Below are positions 16,967 through 24,797 of a stretch of DNA of 28,089 nt, one piece after another. Positions within the stretch are counted from its first letter, which is position 1; each line of letters opens with the position of its first letter. The translations under genes were made by a program, and so were the position numbers. The stretch covers positions 1-28,089 of the forward strand of contig JAIRZS010000288.1 in assembly GCA_031267115.1 (NCBI GenBank), in the 5' to 3' direction. The notes under the pieces were generated by a model. It made no database searches and was not told the origin of the DNA. It was given only the letters and a program-made list of their open reading frames with translations. Source of the stretch: Treponema sp. Its GTDB lineage: Bacteria; Spirochaetota; Spirochaetia; Treponematales; Breznakiellaceae.

Positions 16967-17103
16967 ATGCGCAAGGGATTGGAGGGGCGCGTAAGACCCG
17001 GAGGGTCTAAAGCGTTCTTTGCGCCGCCGGGCGCAAAGAATGGAGCGGAGCGGAACCCCGCAAAGCCCGGTTTCCGGCGCTTTGCGCCGGAAATGCGCCC
17101 AAA
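16967..17103 (+). ncRNA. Dispersed structured element, copy 3 (Flavo-1-like)
   Basis: Conserved blocks are GCGCAAGGGATTGGAGGGG, GGAGCGGAGCGG, CAAAGCCCGG and ATGCGCCCAAA. This is the longest copy, with three stems: AGACCC/GGGTCT (16994-17008), a perfect 11-bp TTCTTTGCGCC/GGCGCAAAGAA (17015-17025 with 17030-17040), and a perfect 10-bp TTTCCGGCGC/GCGCCGGAAA (17071-17080 with 17084-17093). It lies in the spacer between ykgJ and the 78-aa gene, on the strand opposite to both. Confidence 0.55.
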
Positions 17104-17125
17104 TTTTAAAAAAATCCCTGTAATA

Positions 17126-17581
17126 TTAAATAGCTGACGGTTCGCGCGTAATAACCGCCTCGCCAAGCTGCCCGCGGAGGCAGGATTCTATGTCTTCCCT
17201 TGTGTGCAGGAGGCCTTTCCCCATGCCGGGGCAGGACAGGGCGGTGTTTTCCCAGATCCCGGGGGATTCCAGCACGGAAGGCCAGAATGGGAAGCTCCTG
17301 CATTGCCGGGGCCGGGACTTGTATACGGTGCAGCCGTCTTTCCAGAAGACGCAGTCGCGGTTTGATTTTTCCCGCAAAGACAATTGGGAAAAACCTCCCG
17401 GCGCCCCGATCCAGCGGCAGTACGCGGCGATAAAATCGCCGCTTTTCATTTTGAGTTCGTTCGAAAGGGCGTCGAGATCAGGGCGGGAAAGGAACACGAA
17501 GCCGCTCTCGTAACGGCAGCAGGCCGAACAGCGGACGCAGGAAAAGCGGAGTCCGTCTTTGTAAAAAGGCGTTTTTTTCAT
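17126..17581 (-). CDS. YkgJ-family CxxCxxCC cysteine cluster protein
   Basis: The 151-aa protein carries the family hallmark CVRCSACC (C15, C18, C21, C22), then C77, C84 and C94 (DCVFWKDGCTVYKSRPRQCR), the typical pattern of this putative zinc- or iron-sulfur-binding family. The biochemical role of the family is unknown. It lies 38 bp after the second Lol permease and reads in the same direction, so it may be the last gene of that operon. ATG at 17581 has no strong ribosome site. Family assignment is good; function is open. Confidence 0.85.
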   Translation of the reverse strand: MKKTPFYKDGLRFSCVRCSACCRYESGFVFLSRPDLDALSNELKMKSGDFIAAYCRWIGAPGGFSQLSLREKSNRDCVFWKDGCTVYKSRPRQCRSFPFWPSVLESPGIWENTALSCPGMGKGLLHTREDIESCLRGQLGEAVITREPSAI

Positions 17582-17619
17582 GGCTGTCCGATACTGCCTG
17601 CCCTGTATAACATGGGATG

Positions 17620-18879
17620 CTAAATTCTCCGCAAAAGTTCAATGGGGGGTATTTTCCCCGCACGGCGGGCGGGAAACCAGGATGCCGCCAGGGAGCAGAG
17701 CAGCGTAAACGCGCCGATAAGGGCGACGGTTTTCCAGTTTATCACGATGGGGATCGCTTCCAGATAGTACCCGCTGTCAAGTATCTTTACCTCCCCGCCG
17801 TGAAAGGCCGATGAAAAAAAGCTGAGAATGGATTCCAGGCCGCGTATAAGCTGGTTGATAAAAACCCCGATGAGAAGCCCCAGGGCGCTTCCCAGAATTA
17901 CGCCGGCAAGGCCGGTGAGAAAACCCGCGCAGAGAAAGACGCGGCTTGTCGCGGCCGGGCTTGCCCCGGCGGCTTTGAGTACCGCGATGTCCTGGCGGCG
18001 TTCGATGACCAGCATACCGGTAGCCGAGGATACATTTACCGCCGCTACCAATACAATCAGCGCCATGATGAAGAGCAAAAGCTGGCGGGTAGATTCGTAG
18101 GAACTGTACTGGGAACGCTGCAAATCCTTCCAGGTATAGACCCCGTATCCCGGCCCCAGTTCCCCGGCTATAATCCCGGCTGTTTCCTCGGCCTTACGGT
18201 AGGGATCGTCGATCTTAAGCACTAGGCAGTCCCGGGACAGGGCAGGGTCCAGGATGCGCCCGCCCCCCGGATAGCTTAGAATACACCACAGGGCGTCCAG
18301 TTCCCGGTAGCCGGAAGACACTATGCCCCTGACCTTGAAGGGAACGGTACGGGGTATGTTCCGCCCGGAAGCGCCGAGCTGAACGCTCATAATATAAACA
18401 TTCTTTCCTGTTTCCGCGCCGACAATGCGGGCCAGTTCTTCGCCCAGGAGGACCTCGTTATCCCCCTCCAATTCCGCGCTGCCCTCCGTGATCTTGAGAA
18501 ATTTCCGGCTCCCGCTGTCGGCCCAGAAGGAGCTTTCTATTGCCCATACCGTGGTCCCCGCCTTGCCCGCGCCCCCCATGACTATGGCAAGGCCGGAACG
18601 CTCCCGCCAGACTCCGCGGAGGCCGGGTATTCCCGGCAGATAGGGCGGCCCTTCCCAGCCTGAATTTAAATAGTCATATACCTGGATATGGCCGGTGCCA
18701 AGTTCCAGGTACCGGTCGGTAATGCCCCGTATCATGCCGTCCGCGACAATAAGGGTAACCATGATGGGGATCAGGGACAGGGCTATTCCCGCGGCGGCCC
18801 CCCTGAGGTAGCGGCCCCCCTCACGGGCCCTTCCCCAAAGGTAGCGGAGGGCAATGAAAAATTCACCGGGAAGATTCAC
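17620..18879 (-). CDS. LolC/LolE-family ABC transporter permease (downstream copy)
   Basis: This is an inner-membrane subunit of an ABC transporter of the lipoprotein-releasing/MacB type. Its 419 aa show one membrane segment near the N-terminus (about 27-48), a large periplasmic domain, and three membrane segments at the C-terminus. The FtsX-family signature ERRQDIAVLKAAGAS lies between the first and second of those. The start is GTG at 18879, overlapping the lolD stop as GTGA. The permease-ATPase-permease order matches lolC-lolD-lolE, which would make this the LolE-position protein, but C and E cannot be told apart by eye. Confidence 0.88.
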   Translation of the reverse strand: MNLPGEFFIALRYLWGRAREGGRYLRGAAAGIALSLIPIMVTLIVADGMIRGITDRYLELGTGHIQVYDYLNSGWEGPPYLPGIPGLRGVWRERSGLAIVMGGAGKAGTTVWAIESSFWADSGSRKFLKITEGSAELEGDNEVLLGEELARIVGAETGKNVYIMSVQLGASGRNIPRTVPFKVRGIVSSGYRELDALWCILSYPGGGRILDPALSRDCLVLKIDDPYRKAEETAGIIAGELGPGYGVYTWKDLQRSQYSSYESTRQLLLFIMALIVLVAAVNVSSATGMLVIERRQDIAVLKAAGASPAATSRVFLCAGFLTGLAGVILGSALGLLIGVFINQLIRGLESILSFFSSAFHGGEVKILDSGYYLEAIPIVINWKTVALIGAFTLLCSLAASWFPARRAGKIPPIELLRRI

Positions 18880-19565
18880 ACCAGCACGCCCCCGTCCAGG
18901 GTATAACGCGCCGCCGCGCGGCCCGCTACCCTTTCGTCATGGGTTACCACGATGAGGGTCTTCCCCCATTTCCCGGCCCCCGAATAGAGAAGTTCGGCGA
19001 CAGAATCGCTGTTGGCCGGATCGAGGTTGCCGGTAGGCTCGTCGGCCAGGATCAGGTCCGGGTTGTTGATCATGGACCGGGCCACGGCCACCCGCTGGCG
19101 CTCCCCCCCGGAAAGCTGGGACGGGTAGTGGTGCAGCCGTTCCCGCATGTTTACATCGGCAAGCAGGGATCCGGCCCTTTCCAGCGCGTCCTTTTTCTTC
19201 ATACCCGCCATATAGCCGGGGATCATCACGTTTTCCAGGGCGGTAAAGTCCTTGAGGAGGTAGTGGAACTGGAAGACAAAGCCGATACGGTCCCGCCGGT
19301 AAGAGGTAAGCGCGTTCTCGGAAAGCGCCGTTATCTCGTCCCCGGCGACTTTTACGGAACCGGAATCCGCGCGGTCAAGGCCGCCCAGGATATTGAGGAA
19401 GGTGCTTTTACCGCTTCCGCTTTGGCCGTTAATGGCCAAAGTAGTCCCTGCGGCAACGGTAAGCGTAATACCCCTGAGGATGGCAAGGGTTTCAGCGCCC
19501 GAGGGGAAAGTCTTAACGATATCCCTGACTTCGATTAAGACGGGCGCGTCGGTAATGTCACTCAC
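18876..19565 (-). CDS. lolD: Lipoprotein-releasing ABC transporter ATPase LolD
   Basis: This is the cytoplasmic ATPase that powers extraction of lipoproteins from the inner membrane. Its 229 aa include Walker A GQSGSGKS (47-54), Q-loop Q99, signature LSGGERQRVAVARS (151-164), Walker B LILADE (171-176) and switch H209. I take the GTG at 19565 (VSDITDAPVLIEVRD). It overlaps the upstream permease stop by 8 nt and has GGAGG about 10 nt upstream. A longer reading from 19907 would add 114 residues that are only a shadow of the permease gene. The LolD/MacB/FtsE subfamily is clear; LolD is chosen from the two flanking LolC/E-type permeases. Confidence 0.92.
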   Translation of the reverse strand: MSDITDAPVLIEVRDIVKTFPSGAETLAILRGITLTVAAGTTLAINGQSGSGKSTFLNILGGLDRADSGSVKVAGDEITALSENALTSYRRDRIGFVFQFHYLLKDFTALENVMIPGYMAGMKKKDALERAGSLLADVNMRERLHHYPSQLSGGERQRVAVARSMINNPDLILADEPTGNLDPANSDSVAELLYSGAGKWGKTLIVVTHDERVAGRAAARYTLDGGVLV

Positions 19566-20925
19566 AACGCAGAACCTCCGCCGGCCTTGTCCCGGAAACC
19601 CTGCCCGACGCGAACCAGGCCGCAAGCAGGGCGGATAAAAACCCGAATAAAAAGATGAGGGCCACTTCCCGCGGGATGACGCGGGAGGGGATCTCCTTGA
19701 TGTAAAAGATGGCCGGGGAAAATACGGCGAAACCCCCGGCGCCCGAAATGCCGAAAACCGAAAGTACAAGGTTGACCAGATCGATTGCGGCGTTGACCAG
19801 CCCTTCAAGAATATTGAAAAAGACCGTGATATGGGACGCAATGAGGAGTCCCAGGCATGTTCCGAAAGCCGCGCCTGAAAGCCCGATGACAAAACCGTCC
19901 CAGACAAAGATGAGCCTTACCGCGACATCCGTAGCGCCCATGGCCCGCAGCAGGCCGATCTCCTCCCGCCTTTCCAGAACGGACCTGCGCTGGGCCTGGA
20001 AGATATTGAGCCCTACCACAATGAAGATAAGCCCGACCAGGATGAACATCATTAGTTTTTCCGTTCTGAGCGCCCCGTAGAAAGCGCGGTTATAATCCCG
20101 CCAGGGCTTCGGCGCTTCCACCGCTCCCGCCGCGCTGAGGGCGGCGTATTCGGGAAGGCGGAGTATCTGTTCCAGAACCCGGCTGTCCTGCCAGCGGCTT
20201 TTAAGTTTGATTCCCAGGGAGAGCCTGTCCCGTTCCCCGGAAAGCGCGGCCCCGGAATCGATGCTGATAAACGCCCAGCCCAGGTCGTATTCGTAAAAAC
20301 CCGAACGGAATATGCCGGTCACGGTAAAAAGGGAATCGGCGGAGGATTCCCCTTCCCCGCCGTCAGTACTTTCCCCCGCGCCCCCGAAGAGGCCGTCGCC
20401 GGAAAGCGATACCAGGCTTATCGTGTCCCCCAGGCGGACGCCCAAACGCCGGGCAAGTTCGGCCCCGGGGACAACCGAATTCGGGTTATCCAGAAAAAAA
20501 CCGCCCTGTCTGCCTTCGAATGTGAGTTTTTCCGCAAAACCCGAATCCCGAGCGGGCGCGTCGCGGGGCAGACAGCGGATCACTGCCGCCTGCTGTTCTT
20601 CCCGTTTCCCCCGGACTATGCCCTGGATTTCCCGGAAAGGCACGACGGCGGCCACCTGGGGCAGGGAACGGATCTTTTCTTCGAGAAATTTCCCGCTCCC
20701 GTCCGCGGGGAAATTTTCAAAACGCAGGTGATACGATGATATTTCCACAATACTCTCGATAAAGCCGAGCTGGAAGCCGTTCATAACGGCGAGTATTACC
20801 GTCAGGGAAAGAACCCCGGTAAGAATGCCGAGTATGGCCAGAATTGACGACGCGGAAGAACGGTTCCGGCGGCCGCGGGAAATATAGCGGAGGGCGATAA
20901 AACCGATCCAGCGCAAGGAGGCCAT
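19558..20925 (-). CDS. LolC/LolE-family ABC transporter permease (upstream copy)
   Basis: This 455-aa permease has a membrane segment at about 26-51, a periplasmic domain (about 55-285), and C-terminal membrane segments near 292-310, 340-370 and 420-440. The family motif ERREEIGLLRAMGATD (about 318-333) is present. It is the partner of LolD and the second permease in moving lipoproteins toward the outer membrane. ATG at 20925 overlaps the stop of the preceding gene (ATGA), and its own end overlaps the lolD start, so this is one coupled unit. Its position corresponds to LolC in the usual order. Confidence 0.9.
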   Translation of the reverse strand: MASLRWIGFIALRYISRGRRNRSSASSILAILGILTGVLSLTVILAVMNGFQLGFIESIVEISSYHLRFENFPADGSGKFLEEKIRSLPQVAAVVPFREIQGIVRGKREEQQAAVIRCLPRDAPARDSGFAEKLTFEGRQGGFFLDNPNSVVPGAELARRLGVRLGDTISLVSLSGDGLFGGAGESTDGGEGESSADSLFTVTGIFRSGFYEYDLGWAFISIDSGAALSGERDRLSLGIKLKSRWQDSRVLEQILRLPEYAALSAAGAVEAPKPWRDYNRAFYGALRTEKLMMFILVGLIFIVVGLNIFQAQRRSVLERREEIGLLRAMGATDVAVRLIFVWDGFVIGLSGAAFGTCLGLLIASHITVFFNILEGLVNAAIDLVNLVLSVFGISGAGGFAVFSPAIFYIKEIPSRVIPREVALIFLFGFLSALLAAWFASGRVSGTRPAEVLRCE

Positions 20926-22319
20926 CAGAAACCGGCCCCGCTTTGGGGCGCCGTGGAAGGGCGTATACGCTCCTCGGAAATTTTACGGCCATTCTCCCAG
21001 ACAGCCCTCAGCATGGGCTTCCCGTCTATGTATAGCACCTCTATTTCGTTTTCCCCTTCCAGAGTGACCACCCGTTCCAGCACGCCCCTGTTGATGTTCC
21101 TTTCCAAAACCCTGTCCCCGTCGCTGTTGTATTCAAATTCCGTAACCCGCTCGTCATCCCCGGCCTTCCAGTGTACCGAAACCAGCCGGTCGCCGGACCA
21201 GGTGTTCCGCAGCTCCCCTATCACTTCCCCGTCCTCGTCCCTCCGGGTTTCGGTGAGCACCCGGCCCCTGTCATCGGTAGTATAGATTACCCGCGAACCG
21301 GAGTCCAGCAGGATGTCCTTGAAGAATTCGTTGGTAAAGGAAAAGCCGGGATTGACAAACAGGGTGTTTTTTGCCGCCCCCAGAACAACATGGGGAAAAC
21401 GCATCTGTACCGGCTCATTCTCCGCCTGGGTGTGGTATATCCGCTCCACCCCCCGCAGGGAAGAAGACCGGCTGTAACGGTAATAATCGGTACAGTAATT
21501 TTCGGTATAGCTCTCCTCCGTCCCGCTTGCCGGATGCTGTATTTTGGTGACGGCGCGGATCAGTATGCGTTTGTTGTAAAAATAATTTACTATCCGGTCG
21601 GTGGAGTCGGAAGAAAACAAATGTTCCTCGACAATATAGCCTTCCGGATTGTAGAGTTCGATGTATCCCGAGTAATCAACCGAGGATTTTTCCCCTTCGG
21701 CTTCTCCCCCGCCTTCCCCTTCAGTTTCTTCCCCGGCATCCCCGGTTTCGCCCGTATCGCCGGCGGCCGGCGGGGCTTCTTCCCCGTCCGGATCAGAGCG
21801 GGCGTCTTTTTCCGCGCTCTCCGTGTTTTCTACGCTTTCCGCGCTGCCGGTATCGCCGGTTTCAGGCGGGGGGTAATCGGCGGGATCAAGGGCAAAGGCC
21901 GCCGCGAGGCGTATCTGGTTTTCCCTGTCCAGGAAGAGCCACTGCTGGCGGGAAGCTTTCCGGTTTTCGTAAAGGATACGCTTTTCGAGCCTGAGAGAAA
22001 AGGGAACTGCCGTTACCGCATCTTCCCAGGTTTCCGTTTCCGCTGCTTCCGCCGCCGCCCTTGTCCGGGCTTCCCGGTATATAGCGTCGTAAAATTCGCG
22101 AAGATTGGCGGGAAGATCCCCGGGAAGTATTTCCGTTACCGCGAGGGCGTATTTTTCCCTCATGGCAAGCCGGGAAAAAGCCGGTTCGAGCGCCATGCCG
22201 GCGGCGTTTGAAATGTACCAGCGATCTTCGGCGGCGGAGTTTGAGTTTATTGAGAGCGCTAAAAATAAAAACGCGAAAAAGAAAAAAAGCGCGCTTTCCC
22301 GCGCTTTCCCGCGCTTCAT
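20925..22319 (-). CDS. Exported protein with acidic linker and YD-like C-terminal strands
   Basis: I do not recognise a named family. The 464 aa begin with a signal peptide (basic MKRGKARES, a Phe/Leu core to about 22, NSAA cleavage region) and no lipobox Cys, so the protein is probably periplasmic. Residues about 31-148 are mixed helical. Residues about 150-214 are a low-complexity Glu/Asp/Gly/Thr linker. The C-terminal half is beta-rich and resembles Rhs/YD-type strand repeats (for example RNTWSGDRLVSVHWK, FEYNSDGDRVLERN). Start and stop both overlap neighbours by 4 nt (ATGA with ftsY upstream and with the permease downstream). This close coupling hints at a role in export or lipoprotein handling; that is inference. 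Confidence 0.8.
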   Translation of the reverse strand: MKRGKARESALFFFFAFLFLALSINSNSAAEDRWYISNAAGMALEPAFSRLAMREKYALAVTEILPGDLPANLREFYDAIYREARTRAAAEAAETETWEDAVTAVPFSLRLEKRILYENRKASRQQWLFLDRENQIRLAAAFALDPADYPPPETGDTGSAESVENTESAEKDARSDPDGEEAPPAAGDTGETGDAGEETEGEGGGEAEGEKSSVDYSGYIELYNPEGYIVEEHLFSSDSTDRIVNYFYNKRILIRAVTKIQHPASGTEESYTENYCTDYYRYSRSSSLRGVERIYHTQAENEPVQMRFPHVVLGAAKNTLFVNPGFSFTNEFFKDILLDSGSRVIYTTDDRGRVLTETRRDEDGEVIGELRNTWSGDRLVSVHWKAGDDERVTEFEYNSDGDRVLERNINRGVLERVVTLEGENEIEVLYIDGKPMLRAVWENGRKISEERIRPSTAPQSGAGF

Positions 22320-23224
22320 TTCCCTTTCCCCTCTTGGTAATCAAGCCCCGTAAATTCTCCGGCAAAACGCGAAGCGTCAAAAGGCTGTATATTTTCGTAT
22401 TTTTCCCCGTCGCAGATATAGACTACCGGAAGCGACAGGGTTTCGGCCAGGGAAAAAACCACCCCGCCCCGGGCCGTCGAATCGTATTTGGTAAGGATTA
22501 CCCCGTCCGGTTTTACCGCCGCGTGGAAAATTTCCGCCTGGGCCAGGGCGTTCCGTCCGGTAGTGGCGTCCAGCACGAGCCATTTAACACAGCCGCCTGT
22601 ATCCCCGGCCTTTGATTCTACCACCCGGTCTATCTTCTTGAGTTCCTCAACCAGGGCGCTTTTTGTGTGCATGCGCCCCGCCGTATCGGCAATGATAAGC
22701 CCCCCGCCTCCGGCATGAGCGGCCTCTATCGCGTCATAAATGACCGCCGCAGGATCGCCCCCGCGCTGGTGGGCTACAACCCGCACCCCAAGCCGTTCGC
22801 CGTGTATCTTTAACTGCTCGATTGCCGCCGCCCGGAAAGTATCGGCCGCGGCAAGGATGGGCTTGCAGCCGCAGCGCTCGCGGAAACGGAAGGCCAGTTT
22901 CGCCGCGCTGGTGGTCTTCCCCACGCCGTTTACTCCCAAGAGCAGGATGATCCGGAGGGTTTCGGGGTCCGGGGTAAATTCGCCGCCGCCCCCGCAGGAC
23001 AGAAGTTTTTCGGCAAGGAGCGACGCCAGGATTTCCCGGGCTTTTTCACTTTCGGCAGTCTTCTGTTTTTTGCAGCGATCGCGCAGTTCTTCTATAGTCC
23101 GCCACGCCTCGGCGGCGCCGAAATCCCCTTCTATCAGAAGGTCGGCAAGATCCTCGAAAAACGATTCTTCCAGTTTTGCCTGCATCCCAAAGAATTTTTT
23201 TATTTTTTCACGAAAGGAAATCAT
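22316..23224 (-). CDS. ftsY: Signal recognition particle receptor FtsY
   Basis: FtsY is the membrane-associated GTPase that docks SRP-ribosome complexes at the Sec translocon. Its 302 aa include a short NG-domain lead (1-75), G1 GVNGVGKT (97-104), G2 DTFRAAA (128-134), G3 DTAGR (180-184) and G4 TKYD (245-248, with STARGG following where many have GTAKGG). The acidic A domain of E. coli FtsY is absent, as in many short FtsY proteins. ATG at 23224 has a strong AAGGAGA 6 nt upstream. It lies 63 bp after the PEGA gene and overlaps the next gene. Confidence 0.96.
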   Translation of the reverse strand: MISFREKIKKFFGMQAKLEESFFEDLADLLIEGDFGAAEAWRTIEELRDRCKKQKTAESEKAREILASLLAEKLLSCGGGGEFTPDPETLRIILLLGVNGVGKTTSAAKLAFRFRERCGCKPILAAADTFRAAAIEQLKIHGERLGVRVVAHQRGGDPAAVIYDAIEAAHAGGGGLIIADTAGRMHTKSALVEELKKIDRVVESKAGDTGGCVKWLVLDATTGRNALAQAEIFHAAVKPDGVILTKYDSTARGGVVFSLAETLSLPVVYICDGEKYENIQPFDASRFAGEFTGLDYQEGKGK

Positions 23225-23287
23225 GTTTGTTCTCCTTAATAATCCGCAGCAATCCGCACCTCCCGGTTACGGGACGCGGGTTCGGCC

Positions 23288-24754
23288 TTATCTCTGGCTC
23301 CGGGACAAATTCCTGGAAATTCTGGGCTCGCCTTTGGAAGATGTACGCACATAAAAAAAGGCGCGGATAACGGATTCCAGGGCAAAACCTGTGGCAATGG
23401 CGGTAAGCCCTATGGATGTCCAGCGGTAGATCTGGGCCTCGTCGTACTGTTCCCTGGTACGGTACTGGTTGGTATTATAACCCCCGATAACCGTAGAGGC
23501 GACCCCGCTCGCCATCCATGCCAGGGGCAGGGCAATCCAAAAACGGCCCCAGGCCCCGTAAAACCCCCGGCGGCTCCTGTCTAGGCGGCCTTCCGCAAGG
23601 GGGGGGATTACTACCGGGAACAGCGCTGTGCCTTCCGGCTTTTCCCCGGCGGGGATTATCACGGAACCCACATTCCCCTCGGGAGTTTCAACGCTGATAT
23701 GCTCGGGGTGATCCGTCGGCAGTTCCATTTCCAGCGGCGTATTCCCGATAAACAGCGATCCCTGGTAAACAGCCGTCCCGGGGTAATCCGGCACATCGAC
23801 CAGAACGAGGCTGGAACCCAGGGGGCTTAGATTGATCTGGAGTTCGGCAAGCTCGTTTGCGAAAAGGTCTACCGTGACCGTTGTCGTAATATGCTCCGGG
23901 GCCGTTGCCCGCACTTCCACCTGCCCCGGGGCGCGTTCGACCGGCCCGGCCCTGCCCCGCCCCGCGAATGCCCGGTTAAAGGAAATGACGGCTGTTTCCG
24001 GGTTTGCCGTTACCGCGACCGACGCCCGGGGAGTACCCTCCAGGGCCATTACCAGGCGGCTTCCTACTTCCTCCATGGCGTCGTTAATATCTTCGGAAGA
24101 AAACAATACGCTGTCCTCGTATATTACGCCGCGGGCATAGATCGCGTAGACCCGCACGATCATGTAAATGCGGCCGTGGTATTCGGAAATTTGCCCGGTT
24201 AGGAGGCCGTCGGTTTTCTGGGTAACGCAGAAGTTGTACTCCCCTCCCGGCCTTGGAGCCTGGGGGAAAATGCCCCGAAGATTATCCTGGGTAAGGAGGA
24301 AATTCGGTTTTTGTTCAACAACCGGTATTTTTTCTTCCGCGGCGGCGTATTCTTCTTCCAGCGTGACAATTTCTTTGTCAACGGTTTTGAGTTCTTTCTG
24401 GTAACGCCACCCGGCGTCGCCCCTGAACAAAAGCTCGTCCCTCTGATTCCGTTTCTGGGCGAGTTTCCTGCCCGCTTCCTGGCGTGCCCTGAGCCATGTG
24501 GCGCTTTCATAGTAGGCGTACTCCGGCGACACCCTGATCCGGTAGCTTATGGCGTTGAGGTAGTTTACCAGATCAACGGCCAGTACTTCCCCGACAATCC
24601 GCCGGGAGGCGGGCAGCGCGGAAACATCAAAAGAAGCAACGCAAAGCGTCCATTCTTTGGCGACAGGATCGGCGGCGGGTTCCTCGGTTTTTCCGCCCCC
24701 GTATGCGGAAGATACTATAGCGAGAAAAATAAATACCGCGCCGGGAAATTTCAC
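23288..24754 (-). CDS. Exported PEGA-domain protein with C-terminal membrane segments
   Basis: Taken from GTG at 24754 the protein is 488 aa, with a signal peptide (MKFPGAVFIFLAIVSSAYG). It then has a basic/acidic coiled coil (about 90-143) and two PEGA-like beta units (about 244-304 and 315-369, the second with VYQGSLFIGNTPLEMELP). Two hydrophobic segments lie near the C-terminus (about 405-425 and 447-467). PEGA domains are surface or wall-associated beta folds common in treponemes; the precise role is unknown. The open frame extends to 24937, but that part overlaps prfB in another frame and precedes the signal peptide. The chosen GTG lacks a well-spaced ribosome site (GGAGA is only 1 nt away); an ATT start 8 codons earlier, behind GGAAAGG, is the alternative. 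It starts 43 nt after the prfB stop. Confidence 0.78.
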   Translation of the reverse strand: MKFPGAVFIFLAIVSSAYGGGKTEEPAADPVAKEWTLCVASFDVSALPASRRIVGEVLAVDLVNYLNAISYRIRVSPEYAYYESATWLRARQEAGRKLAQKRNQRDELLFRGDAGWRYQKELKTVDKEIVTLEEEYAAAEEKIPVVEQKPNFLLTQDNLRGIFPQAPRPGGEYNFCVTQKTDGLLTGQISEYHGRIYMIVRVYAIYARGVIYEDSVLFSSEDINDAMEEVGSRLVMALEGTPRASVAVTANPETAVISFNRAFAGRGRAGPVERAPGQVEVRATAPEHITTTVTVDLFANELAELQINLSPLGSSLVLVDVPDYPGTAVYQGSLFIGNTPLEMELPTDHPEHISVETPEGNVGSVIIPAGEKPEGTALFPVVIPPLAEGRLDRSRRGFYGAWGRFWIALPLAWMASGVASTVIGGYNTNQYRTREQYDEAQIYRWTSIGLTAIATGFALESVIRAFFYVRTSSKGEPRISRNLSRSQR

Positions 24755-24797
24755 TCTCCGTACCCCAAAATCAATAGGCCTTTCCGGCGGCCCGCCG

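Noticed and set aside
16846..17166. 106-aa open frame on the minus strand
   Set aside because: It runs through repeat copy 3 and has an Arg-rich composition typical of a spurious frame.
19566..19907. N-terminal extension of LolD (114 residues)
   Set aside because: It is low-complexity Ser/Arg/Pro sequence read out of frame from the upstream permease gene; the GTG at 19565 gives a normal 229-aa LolD.
21171..22211. 346-aa open frame antisense to the acidic-linker protein gene
   Set aside because: The minus-strand gene has a signal peptide and 4-nt overlaps with both neighbours; the plus-strand frame has none of these.
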